Of a DNA stretch of 48,581 nucleotides, positions 1-8,591 are shown piece after piece. This DNA is from Candidatus Brocadia sp. WS118 (GTDB lineage Bacteria > Planctomycetota > Brocadiia > Brocadiales > Brocadiaceae): NCBI GenBank assembly GCA_007618135.1, contig PHFX01000159.1, positions 1-48,581 of the forward strand, read 5' to 3'. Under the pieces are notes generated by a model. The model ran no database searches, was not told where the DNA came from, and saw nothing but the letters and a program-made list of their open reading frames with translations. How positions within the stretch are numbered: the first letter of the stretch is position 1; the number at the start of each line of letters is the position of its first letter. Position numbers and translations under genes: made by a program.

Positions 1-259
1 GTTAAAATAAAGAAAAAATCAAGGGAAACGGGTAAAAGAACCGTATTTTAGCAAAAACCCAATCTCAAATTTTAAAATGATCTCTTGGTAAGGAAAAAAT
101 CGCCCGCGCACTTTTACAAAAAGTGCGTTTTCGTTCAGACACTACATAGTTTAGGATAAGTATGCTGAACATGCGCATGAAAGGTAGATGGTGGGTATGA
201 TTTTATACACCTTTTTTCTCCTTCATGCCTTTCCCTGAAAGGGGCAGATTTGCAAAACA
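1..259. other. leader region before the histidine kinase gene
   Basis: The window starts in non-coding sequence. I see no open frame with a convincing start, no clear promoter pair and no strong hairpin. A purine-rich stretch (GAAAGGGG near 236-243) lies about 15 bases before the kinase start and may include its ribosome binding site at poor spacing. Nothing else can be supported. Confidence 0.4.
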
Positions 260-1882
260 ATGTATGATTTAACAAAATTTACTTTAGAAGATATGACCCG
301 CTGCGGAGATGCTTTACAGCAATTTGGGCTTAAAGCAAGAAACCTGGAAGAGTTGGCTAATCTGATGGTTCACTATTTTTATGATAATCTTACTGAGAAA
401 CAAACAGGGGAAAAATCGTGTGTCCTGGTTCGTTTTTTCATGACGTATCCTTATGCAAGTCTTGACCCGGAATTACGTCAATTGGCCAACGAAATATTAG
501 TTGGACAGCCTGTACGGCAAGGGATGACGTGTATGATTCAATTAGCTACAGTAGGAATACGGCCGGAGTGGAATTCGACGAAGCTTTCCAAAGAACACCG
601 GGTTATTCCTTTGGTGAGTGAACATACCGTGGGACAAATTCCCATGATTTCCCAAATGATATACCAATTAGGAATTGATATCAGCAATGTTCTAAATCCC
701 GGCCCGGAACTTATCATAGAGTTGGGAAGCAAGGTTTTCAACATATTCCACGTACCCGATGCCCTTGGAAGCCCTTATATTCCAGATCAGAATAGATTTG
801 TAATCCCTTTTGGAATTAAGTCAGTTTTAGGATTTGGGAGCATATTGCCAACGGGAAATTTATTATCGCTAATTATATTCTCTAGAACGGAAATTCCTCG
901 TGAGATAGCAAATATGTTCAAAAACGTCGCCTTACATGTAAGGTTGGCGGTGTTGCCTTTTGTAACAGAAAAGATATTTGTCAGCGATAAAACCGAGATT
1001 AAAGAGGAAGAAAGGCTCAGGTCATTGATAGCAACTCAAACAAATTTACTGGACGTATACAAAAAAACTGCGGTTGAACAATCGAAGCATTTGGAAAGTT
1101 TGTATTTGAATCTTGAAAAGAAAGTGGAAGAAAGAACAAAGGAGCTTCGCCAGGCAAATATTGCACTTGAAAAGGCAAACAGACTGAAATCAGAATTTTT
1201 AGCAACCATGTCACACGAGTTGCGTACTCCGTTGAATGCAATTATCGGTTTTGCCGAAGTTTTAAGGGATGAAGTTATCGGTCCTCTCAGTGGAGATCAA
1301 AAAGGGTGTTTAGATGATATCCATAGTAGCGGACAGCACCTGCTCAGCATGATTAATAACATCCTTGACTTCTCAAAAATTGAGGCCGGAAAATTTGAGC
1401 TCAAATATGAAGAGTTTTCCTTAGAAGCGGTTATTGCTGAGGTATTAAATGCGATTTCCGAATTTTCTGACAAGAAAGGCATCAGCATACACACACATAT
1501 CCACGCCGACATACCCCCTATCATTGCTGATAAAGTAAAATGTAAGCAAATCATGTTTAATCTTTTATCCAATGCCGTCAAGTTTACGCCAGAAAATGGC
1601 AGGATTACTATCAATGCAGAACTGGTGGAACAATATGTTCAAATTGGGGTAAGCGATACGGGAATTGGTATCAAATCTGAAGACATTGATAAACTATTCA
1701 AACCATTTCTTCAATTAGACGGCTCATATTCACGCCGTTACGAAGGAACAGGACTTGGCTTGGTCCTTACAAAGCATCTGGTGGAATTACAGGGAGGAAA
1801 AATTTGGGTAGAAAGTGAATATGAGAAAGGGAGTACCTTCACCTTTACGTTACCCATAAAACTTAGAAAGAACGATGATTAA
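260..1882 (+). CDS. soluble sensor histidine kinase
   Basis: A two-component signalling kinase that autophosphorylates a histidine and should pass the phosphate to a response regulator. The N-terminal 240 residues have no membrane segment and form an unassigned sensor region, perhaps GAF-like. A coiled coil (about 245-310, ending KKVEERTKELRQANIALEKA) leads into the HisKA motif SHELRTPLNAI, which puts the phosphorylated His at about residue 319. The HATPase domain follows with N box NLLSNAVKFTPENG, G1 box SDTGIGI and G2 box GTGLGL. There is no receiver domain and no adjacent response regulator, so the partner is elsewhere. The next gene starts 8 bases before this stop, so the two are probably co-translated. 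The kinase assignment is firm; the signal sensed is unknown. Confidence 0.93.
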   Translation: MYDLTKFTLEDMTRCGDALQQFGLKARNLEELANLMVHYFYDNLTEKQTGEKSCVLVRFFMTYPYASLDPELRQLANEILVGQPVRQGMTCMIQLATVGIRPEWNSTKLSKEHRVIPLVSEHTVGQIPMISQMIYQLGIDISNVLNPGPELIIELGSKVFNIFHVPDALGSPYIPDQNRFVIPFGIKSVLGFGSILPTGNLLSLIIFSRTEIPREIANMFKNVALHVRLAVLPFVTEKIFVSDKTEIKEEERLRSLIATQTNLLDVYKKTAVEQSKHLESLYLNLEKKVEERTKELRQANIALEKANRLKSEFLATMSHELRTPLNAIIGFAEVLRDEVIGPLSGDQKGCLDDIHSSGQHLLSMINNILDFSKIEAGKFELKYEEFSLEAVIAEVLNAISEFSDKKGISIHTHIHADIPPIIADKVKCKQIMFNLLSNAVKFTPENGRITINAELVEQYVQIGVSDTGIGIKSEDIDKLFKPFLQLDGSYSRRYEGTGLGLVLTKHLVELQGGKIWVESEYEKGSTFTFTLPIKLRKNDD

Positions 1883-2360
1883 GATACGGAAGGCAAAGGG
1901 TTCTGATTTTGAAGATATCTGGGGTATTTTTCATCAGGTAGTGAAAAGAGGGGATACCTTTGCCTTTGATCCAAAGGCAAGCAAAGATGATTGCAGAATC
2001 TTGTGGGTGTCGCCGCCTGTTCATACCTTTGTTGCAGAATCCCAGAATAAAATCCTTGGGACCTATATGCTGAGGAAGAATCAGCCTGGTCTGGGCGAAC
2101 ATGTTGCAAATGCGGCTTATATGGTGCATCCTGTGGCACGAGGTCAGGGAATTGGCAAGGCTATGGGGAGTCACTCCATAAGGCAGGCAAGGAAACTGGG
2201 CTTTACAGCAATACAGTTTAATTTTGTGGTGAGCACAAATATTGTCGCAATTCAATTATGGTTAAAACTTGGATTTAAGATTGTCGGTACCGTGCCAAAG
2301 GCATTTAACCACAGGAAACTTGGCTTGGTAGACGTTTATATTATGCACAGATTTGTGTAA
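1875..2360 (+). CDS. GNAT-family N-acetyltransferase
   Basis: A 161-residue single-domain acetyltransferase of the Gcn5-related fold, which moves an acetyl group from acetyl-CoA to an amine. The acetyl-CoA pyrophosphate loop is visible as VHPVARGQGIGKAMGSHS (about 93-110), preceded by the strand ANAAYMV. The later stretch FNFVVSTNIVAIQLWLKLGF matches the usual N-x-x-A-x-x-L/W-x-x-x-GF end of the fold. Its ATG lies inside the last codons of the histidine kinase gene in another frame, so translation is likely coupled. The substrate cannot be read from sequence; small molecules such as amino acids, polyamines or antibiotics are all possible. Confidence 0.9.
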   Translation: MIKIRKAKGSDFEDIWGIFHQVVKRGDTFAFDPKASKDDCRILWVSPPVHTFVAESQNKILGTYMLRKNQPGLGEHVANAAYMVHPVARGQGIGKAMGSHSIRQARKLGFTAIQFNFVVSTNIVAIQLWLKLGFKIVGTVPKAFNHRKLGLVDVYIMHRFV

Positions 2361-2633
2361 AGCTGTTTTATCGTTTTAAATAATTTTTGGATTGCAAAGT
2401 CTATTTTTAATACCAAAGCTCACCCGCCTCTCCAAAGCGTAGCAGAATAGCAGTCAAATGGAGTATCTTGTTAGGCATGTTTTATCTTTGCTCTACGCCT
2501 TTTGGGGAGCAGGGGAATTAAGCACCGCAAAGCATTATTCACAGGTCATTTCTTGACATAGCAGATGTCAAATATAATTAACAGGATTACACTGAGAGCT
2601 GAAAGGTAATTTGGTATTTTCGTAAAAAATCTC
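2361..2633. other. intergenic gap between convergent genes
   Basis: The gap separates the rightward acetyltransferase gene from the leftward MetE-like gene. I find no coding frame and no clear rho-independent terminator here. Confidence 0.4.
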
Positions 2634-3683
2634 TTATCCGCTGTCTCTCATGGTTAAAGAAATATCGTGTGTCAATGTCATTACCCTTTCTGCCTCTTCT
2701 ATAGTCAATGTCCCCGTCCCGCAACTGGGTGTGATGATAGATCTGTCATGAATCAGGGTTTTTGATATACCTTTCCCGACGAGAAATTGTATACCTTCTT
2801 CCAATTTCTTTACTAGATCGTTTAGGGATGTGGTGTTTATCTTTGAAGAAGTTGGAACAATGCCCCACGCCAGATAGCCGCCTCTGTTAAGAAATGCCTG
2901 TATTTCGCGCCAGTACATCAGGTACTTGTCCATAAACTCATAAGCATCAAAACTAATGATGTCCACCTTCGAGCCCATAAGCATAGCCCAGTCCGTGTTG
3001 CCGCAGCAATGGGTGCCGGTGAGTCCGCCATGTGATTGAACTGTTTCGTAGACCTCGTTGAGGGCGCTGATTGCCCTTTCCCGGCTGATGTTCATAAAGG
3101 CAGAACCAAAGCTCGTAAGATACGGTTCATCCGCAAAGATAATAACCGGCAGGCCATAACGTGATAATTGTTTAAACTGCCAATATGCCTTCATAGACAT
3201 CAGTTTGATGATTACATCAAAGAATTCCTCGCTGTATAAGGCTGTAATACCGGTAGAAAGCTTTAAGGAGCCGGCCAGGGTGATCGGGCCAACGACCTGC
3301 CCTTTGAGTGCACGCAGAGATTTTTGGGGCGATTTATTGAGACGGTCAATCATTGCGTAAAATCCTGCTGAGCATGCAGGACTTATTTGAAAGAGGTCAG
3401 GTTCATTTTTTAGATAGGTTTCGTAAAAAGCAGCCAAGGCGCCGGATGTGTCACCTGATGCATCGATGCTTACGGTTTTCCCGTCTGCATGAATGGTAAG
3501 GCAGGGGAGTCCTTCCGTGTATTGAATGCACATCTCTTCTCTGGTACTGATCCTGGGTAGCTGAGGCCAGCAGGGTATTTCCGGAAGCGATTTGAACATA
3601 AGCTCACACGCTGTTTCGACGTTTGTATGGGGAAGACTTCCAATGGCGGTTGCTGAGAAATTACCTTCAAAGTTTATTGACAT
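2634..3683 (-). CDS. MetE-like (cobalamin-independent methionine synthase / UROD superfamily) protein
   Basis: A 349-residue TIM-barrel protein related to the catalytic half of cobalamin-independent methionine synthase and to uroporphyrinogen decarboxylase. The N-terminal TAIGSLPHTN is typical of this group. Zinc ligands expected for MetE-type methyltransfer are recognisable: H-x-C in GTHCCGNTDW and a late cysteine in TPSCGTGTLT. At about half the length of full MetE it lacks the N-terminal barrel, as archaeal and core-MetE proteins do. Such proteins can take methyl groups from corrinoid or folate donors to thiols, so true methionine synthesis is only one option. It stands alone, leftward, with a weak ribosome binding site. 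Confidence 0.8.
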   Translation of the reverse strand: MSINFEGNFSATAIGSLPHTNVETACELMFKSLPEIPCWPQLPRISTREEMCIQYTEGLPCLTIHADGKTVSIDASGDTSGALAAFYETYLKNEPDLFQISPACSAGFYAMIDRLNKSPQKSLRALKGQVVGPITLAGSLKLSTGITALYSEEFFDVIIKLMSMKAYWQFKQLSRYGLPVIIFADEPYLTSFGSAFMNISRERAISALNEVYETVQSHGGLTGTHCCGNTDWAMLMGSKVDIISFDAYEFMDKYLMYWREIQAFLNRGGYLAWGIVPTSSKINTTSLNDLVKKLEEGIQFLVGKGISKTLIHDRSIITPSCGTGTLTIEEAERVMTLTHDISLTMRDSG

Positions 3684-3752
3684 AAGTGCTATTTATTTTT
3701 CCATAATAAAAGGACCTAGGGCCACGGACTATATAGCATGCAAAAATACGAT

Positions 3753-4307
3753 TTAATTGGTTTCATCCACATCTATCAAAATCAACTTTACTGGAACGGC
3801 GGGAAAATGCCGTTTCAGCCGTTCAATATCATATACCAATTGTTCTCCATAGGATACTCCAGTTGACATGTGTTTGTGTAATGCGTGACAGGGAACAATT
3901 TCAACACCAACATCGGCTTTGTTTTCGTTAAAGAAGTACTGGAACTTGGCCATGTCGTAAAACATAGCAAAATATTTCCCAAATTGTACTTCAACCAGTA
4001 CCCTGTCTTTCACAAAATCAATTTGTTTGAATGCGCCAGGAATTGTTACATCACTATTGGGTATAGTAATTGTATATGTATCACGCAACTCGGTATATCC
4101 TCGTGCTGTAAATGCAATATGAAACTGCTGGTTCATATCTGCTGGAGCATATAGTGTTTTTCCTTTCATAGTTTTTTCTTTGCTTACTTTAGTTCTTTTC
4201 GCAGTTATTTCAGCAATTACTTGGTAAATTTCACTTTGGTGATCTGGATAACGTACTTGTAATATTTCTGTACCTCCCAGGTGGGAATATTCATATGCGA
4301 TCCGCAT
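3753..4307 (-). CDS. type II restriction endonuclease, BglII-like
   Basis: A 184-residue protein that reads as a type II restriction endonuclease of the BglII family. The key sign is QIDFVKDRVLVEVQFGKY, giving D97, E106 and Q108. The D-x8-E-x-Q spacing equals that of the BglII active site (D84, E93, Q95). BglII is about 40 residues longer, so the periphery differs. The gene lies 28 bases downstream of a DNA methyltransferase gene on the same strand, as expected for a restriction-modification pair. BglII-fold enzymes cut sites with a GATC core (AGATCT, RGATCY), so a related palindromic site is plausible but not shown. I am sure of the enzyme class, less so of its specificity. Confidence 0.8.
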   Translation of the reverse strand: MRIAYEYSHLGGTEILQVRYPDHQSEIYQVIAEITAKRTKVSKEKTMKGKTLYAPADMNQQFHIAFTARGYTELRDTYTITIPNSDVTIPGAFKQIDFVKDRVLVEVQFGKYFAMFYDMAKFQYFFNENKADVGVEIVPCHALHKHMSTGVSYGEQLVYDIERLKRHFPAVPVKLILIDVDETN

Positions 4308-4335
4308 CTTGTTGTCCTCGAATAGTGTGTTACTT

Positions 4336-5295
4336 CTACATGAGTAACTTGAGCTGACGTGGGTTTGATCCTAGTTTTACAATCTGTGGTGGAACATTTG
4401 CCTTAGGAGCGTCAGGATTATAAACTGATCGATCCATAGGTCTTATGGACAGTGATCCTTTTTCTGCTAAACGAATACGTTCCTTTGCGATTTTTACATA
4501 TTCTGGCATAATTTCAGCACCAATAACTTTTCGATTATGCATTAATGCTGCAATTGCTGTTGTCCCCACGCCAATAAATGGATCTAATATCCAATCAAAC
4601 TCATTCGTCATCGAGAGTACCAGACGTTCAATCAATTCGACAGGAAACTGACATGGATGAATAGTCTTTTCTATATGGTTAGCCTTTACGTTAGGAATTT
4701 CCCATACATCTCCAGGATTTTTTCCTAATGGATTACCGCTGAGTTCTCCCTTTTTTGGCCCCTTGAAGTATTTTTTCTGTGGATACTTTTGTGGTACACG
4801 AACGGGGTCAAGATTAAAAGTATATTCATTGCTTTTCGTAAACCAAAGAATAACTTCATATCGACCGGAAAACCGTTTTGAGGCATGCAAACCATGTCCA
4901 AAGTACCATACGATACGATTACGTAAATGAAGCTGCAGCGAAGCAAATATAGGGTATAAAAAGGTGTCAAGTGGAATAATTTTCCCGTTATCAACGTAGT
5001 TGCCAACCTGCCAACAAATACTTCCTCGGTCATCCAGTATGCGTACACATTCTTTAATTATTTTTTCTTGTTGAGTTAAATACTCATCCATTGTAATACG
5101 ATTTTCATATTGCTTACCAAGATTATAAGGGGGGGAGGTTACCACTAACTTGATGAAATTATCAGGTACGTGGAAAAGTAAATCGAGGCAGTTGCCCTGA
5201 TAAAGTACTAGGTCTGCTGATGGGTCAAATTCCGATGCTATTTTTACTTTATTCACAAAATATTTACCTTTGTTTAAGGTATGAAAAGGCAACAT
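4336..5295 (-). CDS. DNA (cytosine-N4 or adenine-N6) methyltransferase, beta class
   Basis: A 319-residue modification methyltransferase that transfers methyl from S-adenosylmethionine to an exocyclic base amine. The catalytic motif IV, VVTSPPYNLGKQYEN, comes first (about residue 50) and the SAM-binding motif I, WILDPFIGVGTTAIAA, comes near the C-terminus. That is the beta-class order. TSPPY is the form usual for N4-cytosine enzymes such as M.BamHI, which fits the BglII-like nuclease encoded 28 bases downstream. The central region (about 90-210) is the likely target recognition part. The first codon is followed by about 15 residues outside the family core, so a later start is possible. Its job is to protect host DNA from the partner nuclease. 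Confidence 0.88.
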   Translation of the reverse strand: MLPFHTLNKGKYFVNKVKIASEFDPSADLVLYQGNCLDLLFHVPDNFIKLVVTSPPYNLGKQYENRITMDEYLTQQEKIIKECVRILDDRGSICWQVGNYVDNGKIIPLDTFLYPIFASLQLHLRNRIVWYFGHGLHASKRFSGRYEVILWFTKSNEYTFNLDPVRVPQKYPQKKYFKGPKKGELSGNPLGKNPGDVWEIPNVKANHIEKTIHPCQFPVELIERLVLSMTNEFDWILDPFIGVGTTAIAALMHNRKVIGAEIMPEYVKIAKERIRLAEKGSLSIRPMDRSVYNPDAPKANVPPQIVKLGSNPRQLKLLM

Positions 5296-5364
5296 TTGAA
5301 TTCAAATAATACTGGAGAACTGGATTCAGGTCAAGAAAAAGTCCTTTTGTAACTTGGCAAATAT

Positions 5365-6558
5365 TTATTTTGGTATTTTCTTGACCAACAGAAGCAGTGG
5401 GACTGATGCAAGCTGTGTTACGACCGAAAACACGATGAGAGTCATTAAAGAAAAGTCATAAAGAATCCCCATCAAAGCGCTGCCGAGAAACCAGCATATG
5501 CCATAACCGGTATTGAAAATACCATATCCCGTGCCACGTCTGTTTACCGGGACCATCGCTGCAATAGCTGCACGCATGACGGATTCCTGCGCCCCCATAC
5601 CTATGCCCCAGAGCGTCACTCCAATTATAACAGCTGAGAAGTTTCCTAAAAAGACCAACGGTGCAAAGAGCATGGAAATGAGTGAGGCGATGATGAGTAT
5701 GGAAATCCCGTTGCGGTCAAACAGGTATCCAAAAAAGAGCGCAGCAATGGCATCGACTCCCATGGCAATAGCGTAAAAGAGTGGAATCCAGGTGTCTGAA
5801 GCAACGGATATTTTTTTGAAGTGATATGCAATCAGCGGAAAGTCCGCATAACCAGCGGCAATCAGTCCAACGGCAATGAGATAAAGCCAGAATTTTTTGG
5901 GGAATCCCTTTGTCTCCAGCTCAGGTTGAGACACTTCTAAATTTCGCGGTTGAGGATATAACCACCGGGCCGTTACAAGCACGCTTATTGCCATAAGGGC
6001 AGGTACAAGCAGGATAATGTATCCCGTCCGATAACTCTCCCGGTAATAAAGTACTCCCGCAAGCGTGAGAGGGCCGAGCACGGCACCAATCTGGTCTAAT
6101 GCCTCGTGTAATCCGAAACCCTTTCCCCTGCCGATCTCCTTTGTTGCATGAGAAAGCATTGCATCACGAGCCGGGGTTCTGATCGCCTTCCCTATGCGCT
6201 CGGTGATCATGAGGATAGCGGCGATCTCCCAACGACCCGCCAGTGCGAGGGCAGGTACAGCTAACATATTCAGCAAATAGCCAAATATCGTGATTGCCCA
6301 GTATCTTCCTATCCTGTCGCTCATATAGCCTGAGACAAGCCGCAGGCTATGTCCGATCAACTCCCCAAGCCCTGCAACAAATCCAACCGTTGTTGCGCTT
6401 GCCCCAAGCAAGGCCAGATAGGGGCCATTGATACTCCGGGCGCCCTCGTAGGTTACGTCCGCAAAGAGGCTCACGACGCCAAGCAAAACGATGAATTTTA
6501 TGGCAGTTGCCTTTGGACTGTTGCCTTTGTACGCAGTTGGCTTTGATTGGTTTTTCAT
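5365..6558 (-). CDS. MFS transporter
   Basis: A 397-residue inner-membrane carrier with about 12 hydrophobic helices. The MFS loop-2/3 signature appears as SGYMSDRIGRYWAI (about 78-91), and a second half-repeat as FFGYLFDRNG near 270. The sequence ADVTYEGARSINGPYLALLGAS near the start occurs in a broad family of uncharacterised drug- or metabolite-type MFS proteins. It is transcribed leftward, upstream of the restriction-modification pair, but the 69-base gap and different function argue against a shared role. Substrate unknown. Confidence 0.85.
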   Translation of the reverse strand: MKNQSKPTAYKGNSPKATAIKFIVLLGVVSLFADVTYEGARSINGPYLALLGASATTVGFVAGLGELIGHSLRLVSGYMSDRIGRYWAITIFGYLLNMLAVPALALAGRWEIAAILMITERIGKAIRTPARDAMLSHATKEIGRGKGFGLHEALDQIGAVLGPLTLAGVLYYRESYRTGYIILLVPALMAISVLVTARWLYPQPRNLEVSQPELETKGFPKKFWLYLIAVGLIAAGYADFPLIAYHFKKISVASDTWIPLFYAIAMGVDAIAALFFGYLFDRNGISILIIASLISMLFAPLVFLGNFSAVIIGVTLWGIGMGAQESVMRAAIAAMVPVNRRGTGYGIFNTGYGICWFLGSALMGILYDFSLMTLIVFSVVTQLASVPLLLLVKKIPK

Positions 6559-6694
6559 GTCTGATTTAGTAATAAAGACACATACTAATAAATTTAAAAT
6601 GTTGAGTCAAGCAAGTTAAAGATGTTATAGTATATTTTTGTGAAGATTTTGCTAAATGTTAAAGAATCTCAATCTTATATAATTCCCCTCTATC

Positions 6695-6752
6695 GGTAGG
6701 ACAAGCATCCCCGCTTGTCAATATGATGTCAACCGGGGACGGTTGACCTACC
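6695..6752. repeat. compound palindromic repeat
   Basis: Outer arms GGTAGG (6695) and CCTACC (ending 6752) enclose two small hairpins: GACAAGC/GCTTGTC around ATCCCC, and GTCAACC/GGTTGAC around GGGGAC. The layout suggests a dispersed intergenic repeat rather than a gene control site. Copy number elsewhere cannot be seen from this window. Confidence 0.6.
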
Positions 6753-6781
6753 TTAATGTATAGGAATTTCAAAGTTTCAGA

Positions 6782-6899
6782 GTTGGTTCACTCGTCCACG
6801 ATTGAACCGAAACGTTTGGCATGTCTCATACGTTTGGAGTAAAGCAAAACGTACAGACATGTGCTAAACGCATGGTTCAATCTACAAGATTGAACCAAC
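6782..6899. repeat. 118-bp imperfect palindrome (MITE-like)
   Basis: Terminal arms GTTGGTTCA (6782) and TGAACCAAC (6891-6899) are exact complements. Next inward, GATTGAACC (6800-6808) pairs with GGTTCAATC (6874-6882). The inner arms CGTTTGGCATGTCT.. (from 6813) and ..AGACATGTGCTAAACG (to 6870) also pair. The whole would fold into one long hairpin. It has no coding capacity, so it resembles a miniature inverted-repeat element or a large intergenic repeat unit. Confidence 0.7.
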
Positions 6900-6954
6900 C
6901 GTAGTCACTGCAAACAAAGTCGCCGAAGGGCTAATTAAATCGTGTAGGAATATT

Positions 6955-7881
6955 ATGGGTGAATTTTCGTTCATACAATGGATTCGGAAACGGCAGAAAA
7001 GGCGTAAAGACGTTATGCTGGGAATCGGGGATGATTGTGCCGTTATAGACGTCTCATCGGATACGGTGTGTCTTATTACGACAGACATGCTGGTAGATGG
7101 CACCCATTTTGACTTGAAAAAGTGCACCGTTCAGGATGCAGGCAGGAAGGCAATTGCCTGCAGTATCAGTGATGTGGCTGCTATGGGGTGCCAGCCTACC
7201 GTTGCTGTAATTTCCGTATGTTTTCCTGATCATACTCCTGAGAAATTTGCAAGGGAACTCTATAAAGGTATATGGGGTATTGCAGATAAATATGCCATCG
7301 AGATTGTGGGTGGCGATATTATCAGTGGCCGCAGTCCTTTCTGTATCAATGTTACCATGCTGGGACGAGACGATGGCCTGAAACCCATCAGGCGTTCAGG
7401 TGCAAGGGCAGGGGATGCGATCCTGGTAACCGGGACGCTGGGAGGGTCTATTCTTGGCAAACATCTTTCTTTCGAACCTCGACTGAAAGAGTCACTTGTC
7501 TTGAATAAGAACTTTACGATACATGCTATGATTGATGTCAGCGACGGGTTGACGGCGGATTTGAATCACATCTTAGAAGAGAGTAGTGTGGGTGCCGTCT
7601 TGTATGAAGATCGTATTCCCGTCTCTCATGCAGCGGTGGAATTATCGAAAAAAACGGGACATAAGCCGCTTTATCACGCATTATCAGACGGTGAAGATTA
7701 CGAATTGTTAATGACATTATCAAGAAATCAGGCAAAAAGACTCTTATCATTCGGTTTGCTTAAAAATGTAAAGGTAAGTTGCATTGGGGAAATCGTGAAA
7801 GAGCACGGCATTCGGATGAAGTCTTCCGGTGGTAATATCCGGCATATAAAGCCACGCGGGTATGAGCATCTGAAATCATAG
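6955..7881 (+). CDS. thiL: thiamine-monophosphate kinase
   Basis: ThiL phosphorylates thiamine monophosphate with ATP to give thiamine diphosphate, the last step of the pathway, in the cytoplasm. The 308-residue length fits the family. The N-terminal metal/ATP site GIGDDCAVID (about 23-32) is diagnostic, as are TTDMLVDGTHFD, a glycine-rich ISDVAAMGCQP stretch and the later MIDVSDGLTADLNHI and SDGEDYELLMTL motifs (PurM/ThiL superfamily). It stands alone with no other thiamine gene nearby. The start was chosen because the family begins just before the F-x-x-I/W segment seen here (GEFSFIQWI). Confidence 0.93.
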   Translation: MGEFSFIQWIRKRQKRRKDVMLGIGDDCAVIDVSSDTVCLITTDMLVDGTHFDLKKCTVQDAGRKAIACSISDVAAMGCQPTVAVISVCFPDHTPEKFARELYKGIWGIADKYAIEIVGGDIISGRSPFCINVTMLGRDDGLKPIRRSGARAGDAILVTGTLGGSILGKHLSFEPRLKESLVLNKNFTIHAMIDVSDGLTADLNHILEESSVGAVLYEDRIPVSHAAVELSKKTGHKPLYHALSDGEDYELLMTLSRNQAKRLLSFGLLKNVKVSCIGEIVKEHGIRMKSSGGNIRHIKPRGYEHLKS

Positions 7882-8009
7882 CATGAATAACTATCTTTTA
7901 TCTGACTAACCAGAAAGAGCGGGTTGAAAATGACTATTCGCTTATTATTGTATATTACGTTTGCAGATTACTAAAATATAAAACTTTTCAAACTCGTTCG
8001 GGTCAGGAA

Positions 8010-8141
8010 TCAATACAACAATACAACATTCGTTGATATTCTGGTTTTTAGAAGACGAAAGAATGTTGTGTTCAAGCTCTTATTCATATGTGCATCAGAG
8101 AAATTCACACCTGACAATTCCTCAATTGTCCATGGGGCCAT
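8010..8141 (-). pseudogene. truncated IS4/Tn5-type transposase N-terminus
   Basis: A 43-codon frame starts MAPWTIEELSGVNFSDAHMN and has a good ribosome site (GGAGGT) just upstream. The W-x-x-E-E-L-x-x-x-N-F-x-D-A-x-x-N pattern resembles the DNA-binding N-terminal domain of IS4/Tn5 transposases (usually ..DARLNRRL..). The frame stops after 43 codons and no later transposase domain follows, so only the 5' end of an element remains. The call rests on a short match. Confidence 0.5.
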
Positions 8142-8290
8142 TGCACTACCTCCGTCAATTTCCAAGTAAATCCTGGATTACCTGGTTCACAAATACGGTT
8201 TTCGTGTGAACTCCCATCCCTTTTCTTGGCTTATCTGATATGGGGTCCGGCTGAAAACCCATATCCCATTCTTTCTGAGGGGATTCATTG

Positions 8291-8552
8291 ATGAGAAGAT
8301 TAATGAAATTCATAGGCATTGCAGTTCTTTTCCCTCTTTTAATTGCAAAATCGAATCTTACCTATATAAAAGTTTGTTGATATAAAAGAGGATATTGTTA
8401 CAATAATAACATTATGTTATATATATAACATATATTAAATATCTTTTTCAGAGGTAAAGGATTCAACTTTTCCAGAGGTTGGCCAGATTGGTTTATGGAC
8501 AAAGGCCGATGCACAGACGCATTTTGATAATCTCATGCTTAATGATACATAG
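8291..8552 (+). pseudogene. decayed secreted protein gene (signal peptide plus DUF1080/LamG-like tail)
   Basis: At 8291 an ATG preceded by TGAGGGGA begins MRRLMKFIGIAVLFPLLIA, a textbook signal peptide, but the frame ends at 8378-8380. In another frame, 8439-8552 encodes a typical C-terminal tail with VGQIGLWTKADAQTHFDNLM, as found at the end of DUF1080/concanavalin-like secreted proteins (VGLWTKADS..FDDL). The simplest reading is one gene that has lost its middle. The tail's stop lies immediately before the region of the next gene. Confidence 0.6.
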
Positions 8553-8591
8553 TTGTCTGAATCACCGTACCAAGAGTTAAGTATTTTACCA

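Larger units (their letters stand above)
6559..6954. other. divergent intergenic region with two repeat elements
   Basis: The gap between the leftward MFS gene and rightward thiL holds two palindromic elements (described separately at 6695-6752 and 6782-6899), joined by AATGTATAGGAATTTCAA (6755-6772), a string that recurs in the 35.2-35.7 kb gap. No coding frame is convincing. Any thiL promoter should lie between 6900 and 6950, but no good consensus pair is visible. Confidence 0.5.
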
